Positions 1 through 7,058 of a stretch of 64,000 bases of DNA are shown one piece after another. The stretch is from Paenibacillus peoriae KCTC 3763 (GTDB lineage Bacteria; Bacillota; Bacilli; Paenibacillales; Paenibacillaceae). The notes below the pieces were generated by a model that was not told the origin of the DNA, ran no database searches, and saw only the letters and a list, made by a program, of their open reading frames with translations. Where the stretch lies: NCBI RefSeq assembly GCF_000236805.1, contig NZ_AGFX01000037.1, forward strand, positions 1 through 64,000, given 5' to 3'. The position numbers and the translations under genes were made by a program. Numbering within the stretch: position 1 is the first letter of the stretch; each line of letters opens with the position of its first letter.

Positions 1-1
1 A

Positions 2-100
2 TATGAAACTCAACATATCGTCATATTAGAAGGCTAGGATCTTGACCAAAAGATCATTATGCCCATGGGTGATGTAGAACGATATTTTAGAGAACATTAA
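2..100 (+). pseudogene. C-terminal remnant of an unknown small gene (interrupted by TAG)
   Basis: One reading frame enters from the left edge and runs to TAA at 98-100, ending ...RYFREH. It is broken by an in-frame TAG at 35-37. A strong terminator follows the stop directly, so this is the natural 3' end of a gene. A second tail with a similar end (RYFTEY) before a near-identical terminator lies at 854-892. I infer decayed copies of one small family, such as an immunity-type or orphan cassette gene, but the family is not recognised. Only about 30 residues are visible, so a read-through stop or a short unrelated ORF cannot be excluded. Confidence 0.35.
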
Positions 101-102
101 AA

Positions 103-130
103 CCCCCGGATTGCTTCGGGGCTATTTTTA
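103..130 (+). terminator. Rho-independent terminator
   Basis: A CCCCG/CGGGG hairpin with a short loop is followed by a T-rich run directly after the stop codon at 100. The same hairpin, nearly base for base, recurs at 895-922. Confidence 0.75.
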
Positions 131-180
131 TTGAAGGATTTCTCAAACTATTCATCGAATCATTATTTGAGGTGATCAGC

Positions 181-264
181 ATGAGCCATACATATAAAGT
201 GTTAATGTCGGATATAGAACTGTTTGCAGCTGCATTAAGCCGGATAAGAGCAGGGGAGGACTAG
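181..264 (+). CDS. Small ORF, 27 aa, unknown
   Basis: An ATG at 181 preceded by a TGAGGTGATC ribosome-binding site opens a 27-residue frame with a short hydrophobic middle (residues about 13-19). Its stop overlaps the GTG of the next tiny frame. It may be a real leader-type peptide or the 5' end of a decayed gene; I do not recognise it. Confidence 0.35.
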   Translation: MSHTYKVLMSDIELFAAALSRIRAGED

Positions 265-317
265 TGAAGTGGAAAAAGGAGCTCAACTTAAAAAATACAT
301 TCTTGGGCTCCCATTAG
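264..317 (+). CDS. Small coupled ORF, 17 aa, probably truncated
   Basis: The GTG at 264 overlaps the preceding TAG and has a good GGGGAGGA site 4 bases upstream, so it would be translationally coupled to the 27-aa frame. It encodes a basic 17-residue peptide (VKWKKELNLKN...) ending at TAG 317. The quality of the start signal compared with the tiny product suggests the N-terminus of a gene cut short by mutation. The parent gene is unknown. Confidence 0.25.
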   Translation: MKWKKELNLKNTFLGSH

Positions 318-333
318 TAAAGGTAAGTGTTAT

Positions 334-765
334 TTAATACCAATATTTGAAATTCCCATAGTCAATGACAATGATCTCACCGTTAGGTTTGAGACGTATA
401 TTTTGATAGTTGGGTTTACCATTATTCCTTGTTACTTCGAAGGGAATAATACCGTATTTTTTGAACTTGGCTTTCATTCTAAACAACTCCAACATATTTA
501 TCCCGTTTTTTTGAAAGTTCAAATGATAGCGTTTCATAATTAACCAATCATATTGATTCCCATGGGTTGTAATATTCGCAAGATGGTTTTTTATCTTGTT
601 TGGAGATGATCGGTAGATCATGACTTCTCTCTTGTTACTCCATCTCCCATATTTCGATTTTGCTACCTTTAAAACAAAACCATCTTCAAGATCATACACA
701 ACTCGTCTTGAACCCACACCAATAATCTTTTTGCTGTTGATTATATCCCTTATGCTCTTGTTCAA
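334..765 (-). CDS. Protein kinase-like fold protein
   Basis: A protein of about 143 aa. Near residue 15 there is a glycine-rich stretch (GVGSRRVVYDL) followed by VLKVAKS, which resembles a kinase P-loop and VAIK lysine. Near the C-terminus IIVIDYGN resembles a kinase DFG-type metal site. The middle has the basic, aromatic composition of small phage- and island-borne kinase-like proteins. It is much shorter than a full kinase and lacks a clear HRD loop, so catalytic activity is doubtful. The start is taken as TTG at 765 because AAGGAGG lies about 10 bases upstream; the ATG-like position further upstream precedes that site. It sits alone on the minus strand in an accessory strip. The family assignment is by motif only. 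Confidence 0.6.
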   Translation of the reverse strand: MNKSIRDIINSKKIIGVGSRRVVYDLEDGFVLKVAKSKYGRWSNKREVMIYRSSPNKIKNHLANITTHGNQYDWLIMKRYHLNFQKNGINMLELFRMKAKFKKYGIIPFEVTRNNGKPNYQNIRLKPNGEIIVIDYGNFKYWY

Positions 766-853
766 AGATAAATCGCCTCCTTTCAATTAAGGTGAGTTTT
801 AGTGATTTATAGTAATATCTCTATTCAGAAAATCAAAAAATTCTTATGCATAT

Positions 854-892
854 TTACAAGATCAGGAACAAAGGTATTTCACGGAATATTAA
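854..892 (+). pseudogene. Second decayed gene tail ending RYFTEY
   Basis: A short open frame ends in TAA at 890-892, directly before a terminator almost identical to the one at 103-130. Its last residues (RYFTEY) match RYFREH of the remnant at 2-100 at four of six positions. This supports a duplicated small gene of which only 3' ends survive. No start codon with a ribosome-binding site is visible upstream. Confidence 0.3.
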
Positions 893-894
893 AA

Positions 895-922
895 CCCCGG
901 ATTGCTCCGGGGCTATTTTTAT
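895..922. terminator. Bidirectional terminator (repeat of 103-130)
   Basis: The CCCCGG/CCGGGG hairpin is followed by CTATTTTTATT on the plus strand and by a T-rich stretch on the minus strand. It can therefore end both the plus-strand remnant and the minus-strand DUF3862 gene whose stop is at 919. Confidence 0.7.
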
Positions 923-1191
923 TCGAGACCAAATTGTGCTTTTGCGTGTAGTTTGTTGCCTTGGAATGTGAAATTGGCATTGGCTCCAAGCCCGCCTTCG
1001 CCTTTATATGAATACATTACAGTGTAGAATTCGTCTCCCTTTTCGCCAACCTCTGAAAGAGCCTCACCTGGACCACCGATAATTTTTGCAACTTCCTCAT
1101 AAGTCATTCCATTTTTAATCTTGTTATATTTAGTTTTGGTAATGGTTCCTGGGTTTTGCGAGTCTGCTACTGTTTTTCTTTGCTTTCCCAT
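919..1191 (-). CDS. DUF3862 domain protein, lacking the usual signal peptide
   Basis: A 90-residue protein. Residues about 18-88 (TKTKYNKIKNGMTYEEV then IGGPGEALSE, with FTFQGNKLHAKAQFGL at the end) match the DUF3862 / SmpA-like BLIP fold, in which a 'GMTYEEV..I.G' helix precedes a four-strand sheet. Full members usually begin with a lipoprotein or Sec signal. Here an in-frame TAA lies two codons upstream of the ATG and no convincing ribosome-binding site is present, so the secretion signal appears lost. The product is either cytoplasmic or a pseudogene. Confidence 0.55.
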   Translation of the reverse strand: MGKQRKTVADSQNPGTITKTKYNKIKNGMTYEEVAKIIGGPGEALSEVGEKGDEFYTVMYSYKGEGGLGANANFTFQGNKLHAKAQFGLE

Positions 1192-1456
1192 TTTTTCTTA
1201 TCAAGTATAAAGGTATGTTATCCTCAAAAGCGCAAGACGCCAGAGATTTTTAAACCTAGATCACCCATATTACTTAGGTGCTTATTTTCTGTACTCAGCT
1301 CGCAGGGTTTTTAAGAGTGTAAGTGAACCGTAGCGCGGCAAATCCACAATTCGACGGTGTGTGATGGTGAGATTGTTTGGAGAGGTAGTTTAAAAATGTA
1401 ATAGACTTCCCTACATTATGGGGTTTCTTGCATGCATGAGCCAATGTTCACAATTC
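1192..1456. other. Intergenic stretch with one copy of a dispersed hairpin repeat
   Basis: No gene is seen. Bases 1323-1357 closely match a hairpin at 35511-35546 (the shared core reads GAACCGT, then GCAAA, then CCACAATTCG). Confidence 0.6.
1323..1357 (+). repeat. Dispersed hairpin repeat, copy 1
   Basis: About 27 of 31 bases match the copy near 35515. In this copy the outer stem is degenerate (TGAA/TTCGA). The element belongs to no gene and may be a small palindromic repeat family of the genome. Confidence 0.5.
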
Positions 1457-2221
1457 TCAGAAGGTAGATTCAGGTAAACTCTGTCCTCCGTCGATAATAA
1501 TTGTTTGTCCCGTAATGAAGCCCGCCTCTTTGGAAGCTAAAAATGCGGCTGCATGTCCCATCTCTTCAGGAGTCCCAAAGCGTTTGAGCGGGATCGCCGG
1601 AAGCATAGTTTCGATATATTTAGTTTGCGTCTTTAGCTGCTCAGTCATCGTATTGCCAGGCATTATTGCATTAATCGTAATCCCAGACGAAGCTAACTCA
1701 AGTGCTGCACTGCGAATAAAACCAAGTTGTGCTGCTTTGCTGGCACCATAGTGCGACCATCCTGCGAATCCTGTCACCGGCCCTGTAATTGAAGATGTCA
1801 GTACCACTCTTCCATATTCCGCCTTTTTTAAGAACGGCAGACAAGCTTGTATAGAAAATAGAGCTCCACGCACGTTTGTATTCATCACTTGATCCCATTC
1901 TTCGGCAGTCATTTCTTCAATTGTAGCCATTGGACCGATTCCCGAGTTTGCACATAACACATCAATTCCATCAAACTCTTCTGCTACATAATGAGCCATC
2001 TTATCCATAGAAGTACGATCTGTCACATCACCTCTGACTGCTAACACCTTTCCTCCTAACATTCTGAGCTCTTCAGCGCATTTCTCGGCCTCTTCCAAAT
2101 TACGTGCAACAACAGCTACTTTTGCGCCCTTTTCGGCAAACACTTTGGCAATTCCTTTCCCAATCCCCTTGCTAGATCCGGTTACAATAACAGATTTGTT
2201 CACAAAGTTTTTTTCCAACAA
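1457..2221 (-). CDS. SDR-family NAD(P)-dependent oxidoreductase
   Basis: A 254-residue classical short-chain dehydrogenase. The cofactor motif TGSSKGIG is at about residue 15, the structural motif ANSG at about 91, and the catalytic Ser-Tyr-Lys set is SS (about 144) and YGASK (about 159). The C-terminal GQTIIIDGG is typical of FabG-like enzymes. The basic residue after the first strand (VVARN) favours NADP(H). The TTG start at 2221 is chosen because AAAGGAGG lies 9 bases upstream. It stands alone on the minus strand, so the substrate cannot be inferred; annotation as FabG or glucose dehydrogenase would over-reach. Confidence 0.85.
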   Translation of the reverse strand: MLEKNFVNKSVIVTGSSKGIGKGIAKVFAEKGAKVAVVARNLEEAEKCAEELRMLGGKVLAVRGDVTDRTSMDKMAHYVAEEFDGIDVLCANSGIGPMATIEEMTAEEWDQVMNTNVRGALFSIQACLPFLKKAEYGRVVLTSSITGPVTGFAGWSHYGASKAAQLGFIRSAALELASSGITINAIMPGNTMTEQLKTQTKYIETMLPAIPLKRFGTPEEMGHAAAFLASKEAGFITGQTIIIDGGQSLPESTF

Positions 2222-2628
2222 TCCCGTTTCCTCCTTTTATAAATTTTTCCCACAGATAATTTTGTGTAGTTAATTTCTTGTTATAAGAATATAGACGAAA
2301 ACACAATAGGATATATTACATCGTTGCTTCTTACTTAGGAGCATGAAAATAATTGAATCTGAAAGGGAGGTCATGACTATAAGCTTGTATCAACAGGGAC
2401 AGTAAGCACAGACATTGTATCGAATGGATCCAGCGGCTATCTGCATCACTTATAATCTATTCAAAATGATAAAGCAAATATACCTAATTTCAATTGAAAA
2501 ATTCTGGCGTTTTTTTATTAAACAAATTAAATATATAATAGAAAGTCAGTGAACTTCCTTAATAATCATTAACAGAACGTCCTGAAGCTACGTAGTAATA
2601 TATTTTTTCTTCCTGTATAGTTCGCCGA
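2222..2628. other. Intergenic stretch without a supported gene
   Basis: The region is AT-rich. The only start-like signal is an ATG near 2374 after GGGAGGTC, which opens a 10-codon frame. I see no RNA gene or repeat. Confidence 0.5.
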
Positions 2629-2631
2629 TAT

Positions 2632-2657
2632 GAAAAAAGACACCATCCAAGGTGTCT
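2632..2657 (-). terminator. Terminator downstream of the tmRNA fragment
   Basis: On the minus strand a GACACC/GGTGTC hairpin is followed by six T. It lies about 18 bases past the 3' end of the tmRNA fragment and is probably the native ssrA terminator. Confidence 0.75.
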
Positions 2658-2674
2658 TCCACTAATACTACATA

Positions 2675-2784
2675 TGGAGGCGAGGGGAGTCGAACCCCTG
2701 TCCGAAGATAACTGCATGTCTCCAAGAGAATAGATGTTTCATAAACTCCATTCTCATCTGAGTCACACTTACATAAACCTCCAC
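2675..2784 (-). ncRNA. ssrA: 3' fragment of tmRNA (ssrA), candidate attachment-site remnant
   Basis: Read on the minus strand the segment ends GGACAGGGGTTCGACTCCCC then TCGCCTCCA, the T-arm and acceptor 3' half typical of tmRNA, and is followed by a terminator. The 5' hallmarks of tmRNA (a start like GGGGGCGTTACGGATTCGAC, the tag-peptide frame ending ALAA, the remaining pseudoknots) are not present on the minus strand between 2784 and 3160. That space is instead a plus-strand promoter and T-box leader for thrS. Only about the last 100 nt therefore remain. The 3' end of ssrA is a favourite integration target, so this may be the displaced end of an attachment site. The exact 5' limit is uncertain. 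Confidence 0.65.
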
Positions 2785-2813
2785 TTGAAATAGCTGCAAA
2801 TTTCATCTATAAT
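2785..2813 (+). promoter_or_regulatory. SigA-type promoter of the thrS leader
   Basis: TTGAAA at 2785-2790 and TATAAT at 2808-2813 are separated by 17 bases. Transcription would begin near 2820, just before the T-box stem I. Confidence 0.7.
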
Positions 2814-2834
2814 GCTGTAGCATATAGTAATACT

Positions 2835-3130
2835 CAAGGCATTGACCAAAGACATGATTTCCTTGAAGGGCCGTTCAGAGAGAAAAGCCAAGGCTGAGAG
2901 CTTTTCCGGTATCCGCATGTGAAGTTACCCCTTTGTAGCCGTGACGTTGAACGTGCAGCTGTGTAATGTGACAGCGAGCATCAGTAAGCGCCCACCGACT
3001 TATCCCCGTTAACGGATACCAATGGAGGGTCACGCATGTTGTGCATGTATGCACAGGAGCGGGCCGAACTAGGGTGGAACCACGAGCTGAACGCACTCGT
3101 CCCTTGAGGGAGAGAGGCGTTTTTTTTGCG
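2835..3130 (+). promoter_or_regulatory. Thr-specific T-box riboswitch leader
   Basis: The canonical T-box sequence AGGGTGGAACCACG is at 3071-3084, 98 bases before the thrS start. The upstream part contains a stem I with an AGAGAG-type bulge near 2878-2883 and a candidate specifier ACC at 2927-2929, as expected for tRNA-Thr. A terminator hairpin competes with the antiterminator. Uncharged tRNA-Thr would stabilise the antiterminator and permit thrS transcription. The leader limits and specifier position are read by eye without a covariance model. Confidence 0.9.
3092..3128 (+). terminator. T-box regulatory terminator
   Basis: The arms TCCCT/AGGGA are extended by CGC/GCG with small mismatches and followed by eight T. 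The 5' arm overlaps the T-box antiterminator partner. Confidence 0.8.
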
Positions 3131-3181
3131 TTCAATTTTGATATATAGCTATAGCACACAATTAGAATGGAGGCTTTAATC

Positions 3182-5095
3182 GTGAGTATTCAAGTGAAAT
3201 TGCCGGATGGAGCCGTACGCGAGTACGAGCAAGGCGTAACGATTGCCGATGTGGCGGGTTCGATCAGCTCCGGTCTGAAAAAGAATGCAGTAGCAGGTAA
3301 AGTAAACGGGAAGGCTGTAGATCTGAACACCGTTTTGGATCAGAACGTTGACCTTGAAATTATTACGCTGGACAGTGGGGACGGTCTGGAAATTTATCGT
3401 CACAGTACAGCGCATTTGCTGGCTCAGGCCCTCAAACGCATTTATGGTGAGAAAAACGTGAAGCTCGGTATTGGCCCGGTCATTGAAAGTGGATTTTACT
3501 ACGACATTGATATCGAAAACCCGTTGTCCGTTGACGATCTGGCGAAAATCGAGAAGGAAATGGCCAAGATCACGCAGGAAAATCTGCCGATTACACGTCG
3601 TGTGGTCAGCCGTGAGGAAGCAACTCGTATTTTTGGAGAGCTGGAAGATCCATTAAAGCTTGAACTGATCCGTGATTTGCCAGAGGATGCGGAAATTACG
3701 ATCTATGATCAAGGCGAATTTTTTGACCTGTGTCGTGGCCCGCATTTGCCATCTACTGGCCGCATCAAAGCTTTCAAACTGCTGAGTGTAGCGGGCGCAT
3801 ACTGGAGAGGCGATTCCAACAACAAGATGCTGCAGCGTATCTACGGAACTGCATTCCCGAAAAAAGCACAACTGGATGAGCACCTGCACCTGCTGGAGGA
3901 AGCGAAAAAACGCGACCACCGCAAGCTGGGTAAAGAGCTGGAGCTGTTCATGTTCTCCGAAGAAGCACCGGGGATGCCTTTCTACCTGCCTAAAGGTATG
4001 GTTGTCCGTACTGCGCTGGAGGATTACTCCCGTGAAATTCAACGTCTGCATGGCTACGAAGAAGTACGCACACCGCTGATGATGAACAATCGTCTGTGGG
4101 AGCAATCGGGACACTATGAGCATTACAAAGAAAATATGTACTTCTCCGAAGTAGATGAAACAACATTTGCTTTGAAACCGATGAACTGCCCGGGACATAT
4201 GCTTGTGTTCAAAAATGAGCTTCATTCTTACCGCGATCTGCCGATTCGCATATCCGAATTTGGACAAGTGCATCGTCATGAGCTGTCCGGTGCGTTGAAC
4301 GGTATGATGCGTGTTCGTACATTCTGTCAGGATGATGCGCATATTTTTGTAACGCCAGGTCAGATTGAACAAGAGATTACCGACGTAATCAAGCTGATTA
4401 ACGAAATGTATAGTGTGTTTGGCTTTGACTTCACCGTGGAGCTGTCCACACGTCCGGATGACTTTATGGGCGAGCCGGCACTGTGGGATCAAGCGGAACA
4501 AGCTCTGCAAAACGTACTGGATCATCTGGGGATCAGCTATCGTATTAATGCGGGCGATGGCGCATTTTACGGTCCGAAAATCGATTTCCACATTCTCGAT
4601 GCGCTCAAACGCAGCTGGCAGTGCGGAACAATCCAATTGGACTTCCAAATGCCTGAGAAATTCGACCTCACTTATGTGGGCGAGGACAACCAGAAGCACC
4701 GTCCAGTCGTTATTCACCGTGCCATCTACGGATCGATTGACCGCTTCATGGGCATCCTGACTGAGCATTTTACAGGTGCATTCCCATTGTGGCTGGCTCC
4801 TGTTCATGCGAAGCTGCTGCCAGTGTCCGAGAACTATATCGAGACTGCCAATCAGGTACAGGAAGCGCTGTTGCAAGCAGGTCTGCGCGTCGAAGTGGAT
4901 ACTCGCAATGAGAAGCTGGGTTATAAAATCCGTGAAGCGCAATTGGAGAAGGTTCCATATATGTTCGTCATCGGAGAAAATGAAAAAACAACCGGTACTG
5001 TAGCGGTTCGTAAACGGGGCGAAGGTGATCTGGGATCACTCAGCATTGCGGATATCGTTGAGAAAATCAGCACAGAGATTCGCGAGAAGCAGTAA
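3182..5095 (+). CDS. thrS: Threonine--tRNA ligase
   Basis: Charges tRNA-Thr with threonine in the cytoplasm. The 637-residue length is standard. The N-terminal TGS domain (about 1-62) is followed by the editing domain with HSTAHL (about 73) and CRGPH (about 181). The class II catalytic core has the zinc cysteine in MNCPGH (about 335) and motif 3 GSIDRF (about 518), and an anticodon-binding domain ends the protein. The GTG at 3182 is preferred over the in-frame ATG at 3167 because the GGAGG ribosome-binding site (3169-3173) overlaps that ATG and sits 8 bases before the GTG. Transcription is controlled by the Thr T-box upstream, and a strong terminator follows. Confidence 0.97.
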   Translation: MSIQVKLPDGAVREYEQGVTIADVAGSISSGLKKNAVAGKVNGKAVDLNTVLDQNVDLEIITLDSGDGLEIYRHSTAHLLAQALKRIYGEKNVKLGIGPVIESGFYYDIDIENPLSVDDLAKIEKEMAKITQENLPITRRVVSREEATRIFGELEDPLKLELIRDLPEDAEITIYDQGEFFDLCRGPHLPSTGRIKAFKLLSVAGAYWRGDSNNKMLQRIYGTAFPKKAQLDEHLHLLEEAKKRDHRKLGKELELFMFSEEAPGMPFYLPKGMVVRTALEDYSREIQRLHGYEEVRTPLMMNNRLWEQSGHYEHYKENMYFSEVDETTFALKPMNCPGHMLVFKNELHSYRDLPIRISEFGQVHRHELSGALNGMMRVRTFCQDDAHIFVTPGQIEQEITDVIKLINEMYSVFGFDFTVELSTRPDDFMGEPALWDQAEQALQNVLDHLGISYRINAGDGAFYGPKIDFHILDALKRSWQCGTIQLDFQMPEKFDLTYVGEDNQKHRPVVIHRAIYGSIDRFMGILTEHFTGAFPLWLAPVHAKLLPVSENYIETANQVQEALLQAGLRVEVDTRNEKLGYKIREAQLEKVPYMFVIGENEKTTGTVAVRKRGEGDLGSLSIADIVEKISTEIREKQ

Positions 5096-5121
5096 GTTCT
5101 GAATAAAAGAATATAGAGTAA

Positions 5122-5170
5122 AAGAGCGCTCCAACCACGATAAAAGTGGTTTGGAGCGCTCTTTATTTTA
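5122..5170. terminator. Terminator between thrS and the alarmone synthetase
   Basis: A long hairpin (AGAGCGCTCC...GGAGCGCTCT with CCAC/GTGG inside) is followed by TTTATTTTA. The genes converge on it, so it may serve both. Confidence 0.9.
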
Positions 5171-5188
5171 TGACGCATCCACCCATAC

Positions 5189-5992
5189 CTAGCAGGTCTG
5201 TGGTCGGGATTCAGCGTGATCCGTGGCGAGGGAGAGTGTCTTTGAAGAAGGTTCCGCAGCAGTTGGTTGCTCGGAGGCTTCTTCCTGATCCAGATCCTCG
5301 CTCAGCGATAATATTTCGCTTCGCAGCTTCAACATTTTCTGATCCAGCTCATAAGTTGCACGTGCGGCTTCAGATAATCCGCTAACGACATGCTCAGGCA
5401 CTTTCTTATCGAACTTATAGTACAAAATATGCTCCATGCTGGCCCAAAAATCCATAGCTAATGTGCGCAACTGAATTTCAACCTTGATCCAGCGTGTGCC
5501 TTCAAACAGGATGAGCGGAATCTCGACAATGACATGAAGGCTCTGATATCCGTTGGGCTTGGGATGGGCAATATAGTCCTTGATCTCCAGAATACGAATG
5601 TCTTCTCGTGTACGGAGGTGATCCATCAGACGGTAAATATCTTTGACAAAAGCGCATACCACTCGCATTCCTGCAATGTCATGAATTTCACGCAGTATAT
5701 TATCCAGGGTAACTTCATACCCTTTGCGTCGAACCTTCTCCACAATGCTGCGTGGCTCTTTGATACGGGTTTTAATATGCTCAATCGGGCTAAAACCGTC
5801 CAACAGTTTCCATTCGGTTTGAATCAGCTTAATTTTGTTCTTTAATTCCTCCAAAGCTAACTGATACAGGACGGGGATTTTTCTCCACTCCTCCAATTGC
5901 TTGGTGTTCACATTGTTCTGATCCAGCTGCAGCTGAAATTCCTGTAGGGGCAAAGGGATAGCATTCAAGTGCTTCCAATCCGGTTCATTCAC
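5189..5992 (-). CDS. Small alarmone synthetase (GTP pyrophosphokinase, RelP/YwaC type)
   Basis: Synthesises (p)ppGpp from ATP and GTP/GDP; there is no hydrolase domain. The RelA/SpoT synthetase core shows IKTRIKEPRSIVEK (about 74-87), HDIAGMRVV (about 104), DYIAHPKPNGYQSLH (about 139, the substrate-binding Tyr loop) and VEIQLRTLAMDFWASMEH (about 171). The PKPNGYQSLH loop and the EW..LYQLALEEL N-terminus resemble YwaC/RelP more than YjbM/RelQ. The protein has 267 residues against about 210 for B. subtilis homologues. The extra length is mostly a polar, Ser/Glu-rich C-terminal tail of about 45 residues. A GAGGAG site precedes the ATG at 5992. Confidence 0.9.
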   Translation of the reverse strand: MNEPDWKHLNAIPLPLQEFQLQLDQNNVNTKQLEEWRKIPVLYQLALEELKNKIKLIQTEWKLLDGFSPIEHIKTRIKEPRSIVEKVRRKGYEVTLDNILREIHDIAGMRVVCAFVKDIYRLMDHLRTREDIRILEIKDYIAHPKPNGYQSLHVIVEIPLILFEGTRWIKVEIQLRTLAMDFWASMEHILYYKFDKKVPEHVVSGLSEAARATYELDQKMLKLRSEILSLSEDLDQEEASEQPTAAEPSSKTLSLATDHAESRPQTC

Positions 5993-6170
5993 AGGGCATT
6001 CTCCTCAATGAGGCTTACGATGTCCTCGATCTATTTCGTATATATAGGCACTACCTTATTATTGTACACTATGTCAAAACCCGCAGGCAAAGCAGGTCAG
6101 GAGGAAAAATAATTATTTAGAGTGGTAAAACCAAGTAATCCGATGTATAACGAAAATGAGGATGAGAACA

Positions 6171-6506
6171 ATGGCAGAAGTAGAAAGCTTTCAACTGGAT
6201 CACACGATTGTAAAAGCTCCTTATGTAAGAGCAGCCGGAGTAGAGCATGACGAAAAAGGGACCACGGTTCAAAAGTACGACTTGAGATTTTTGCAGCCGA
6301 ATGAAGATACACTTCCAACAGCCGCTGTACATACGTTGGAGCACTTATTAGCGATGTATTTGAGAGATGAAATCAAAGGGATTAAGGATCATTCTCTTTT
6401 TTCCGCGCAGGAATATGTGAAGATCGTATTGGAGGCTGGCATTAGCCGCGATCCTAGCAAGTTGGAGACTGGGCCTTGTCTATCCCTTGACACCTATACT
6501 TCTTAG
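6171..6506 (+). pseudogene. luxS: Internally deleted luxS (S-ribosylhomocysteine lyase)
   Basis: Residues 1-66 are a clean LuxS N-terminus (AEVESFQLDHTIVKAPYVR, then HTLEHLLA with the two zinc histidines). The frame then jumps from DEIKGI straight to KDHSLFSAQEYVKIV, which is the C-terminal helix of Paenibacillus-type LuxS. About 60 residues are missing in frame, including the block that normally carries SPMGCRTGFY (catalytic Cys) and ECGNY (third zinc ligand). The last dozen residues also depart from the family. The 111-aa product cannot be an active lyase or AI-2 synthase. The ATG at 6171 has GAGG upstream. An assembly or cloning artefact is possible but the reading frame is intact throughout. 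Confidence 0.8.
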
Positions 6507-6537
6507 ATATATACTACGAAACAATAGAATATTGAGG

Positions 6538-6680
6538 TTTTCTAGGGTTCCGCAGCATGAGATGCTGGTCTGGTCCGAGAGAAGACCCACAGCCTAACGG
6601 CTGTGACACGGAAGGATAAAAGCCTGGGAGGTAAACTGCGCAATGCAGCTTATTTCCCAGGCTTTTATTTTTTATTTTAA
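6538..6680 (+). promoter_or_regulatory. Guanidine-I (ykkC) riboswitch with terminator
   Basis: The conserved ykkC features are all present: CTAGGGTTCCGC at 6542-6553, CTGGTCCGAGAG near 6570-6581, ACACGGAAGGATAAAAGCC near 6606-6624. The last segment is also the 5' arm of a terminator (AAAAGCCTGGGA...TCCCAGGCTTTT, then T-rich to 6680). Guanidinium binding should hold the 5' arm in the aptamer and allow transcription of the exporter genes 37 bases downstream. Confidence 0.95.
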
Positions 6681-6716
6681 AGCCATATTAACATTTATGT
6701 AAGGAGGAAACAGGGG

Positions 6717-7058
6717 ATGAACAAAACGTGGATGGCGGTTATTATTGCCGCTTTATTCGAGGTTTGTTGGGTCATCGGTTTAAAACATGCGGACAGCATT
6801 TGGGAATGGGGTATAACAGTAGTCGCTATTTACATCAGCTTTTATTTGATGATTAGATCGTCACGCTCGCTACCGGTGGGCACAGTGTATGCTGTATTTG
6901 TCGGCTTGGGGACTGCAGGAACGGTCATAGCTGAGATCCTTTTGTTTGATGCGCAGATTTATGTCTCGAAAATGGTGATGATAGGGTTGCTTCTCGTTGG
7001 CGTTATTGGACTAAAACTGCTCAGCAGAGATAAAACAGAGGAGGTGAGAGGCAAATGA
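6717..7058 (+). CDS. ykkC: SMR-family guanidinium exporter subunit (YkkC-like)
   Basis: A small multidrug resistance protein of 113 residues with four membrane helices and the essential glutamate of helix 1 in AALFEVCWVIGLKHAD. The guanidine-I riboswitch just upstream identifies it as a guanidinium-specific (Gdx-type) exporter rather than a quaternary ammonium pump. It overlaps the second SMR gene by four bases (ATGA) and probably pairs with it as a heterodimer, as YkkC/YkkD do in Bacillus. The ATG at 6717 follows AAGGAGG. Confidence 0.93.
   Translation: MNKTWMAVIIAALFEVCWVIGLKHADSIWEWGITVVAIYISFYLMIRSSRSLPVGTVYAVFVGLGTAGTVIAEILLFDAQIYVSKMVMIGLLLVGVIGLKLLSRDKTEEVRGK

Noticed and set aside
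2588-2806. 72-codon minus-strand frame over the tmRNA fragment
   Set aside because: The T-arm/acceptor sequence and its terminator explain the conservation; an mRNA reading through them is unlikely.
2875-3159. Minus-strand frame across the thrS leader
   Set aside because: The same bases form the T-box riboswitch and its terminator; the frame has no start signal.
3653-4942. Long open frame antisense to thrS (about 430 codons)
   Set aside because: It lies wholly within the well-supported thrS gene, has no ribosome-binding site and encodes a product with no recognisable domain; it reflects codon bias on the opposite strand.
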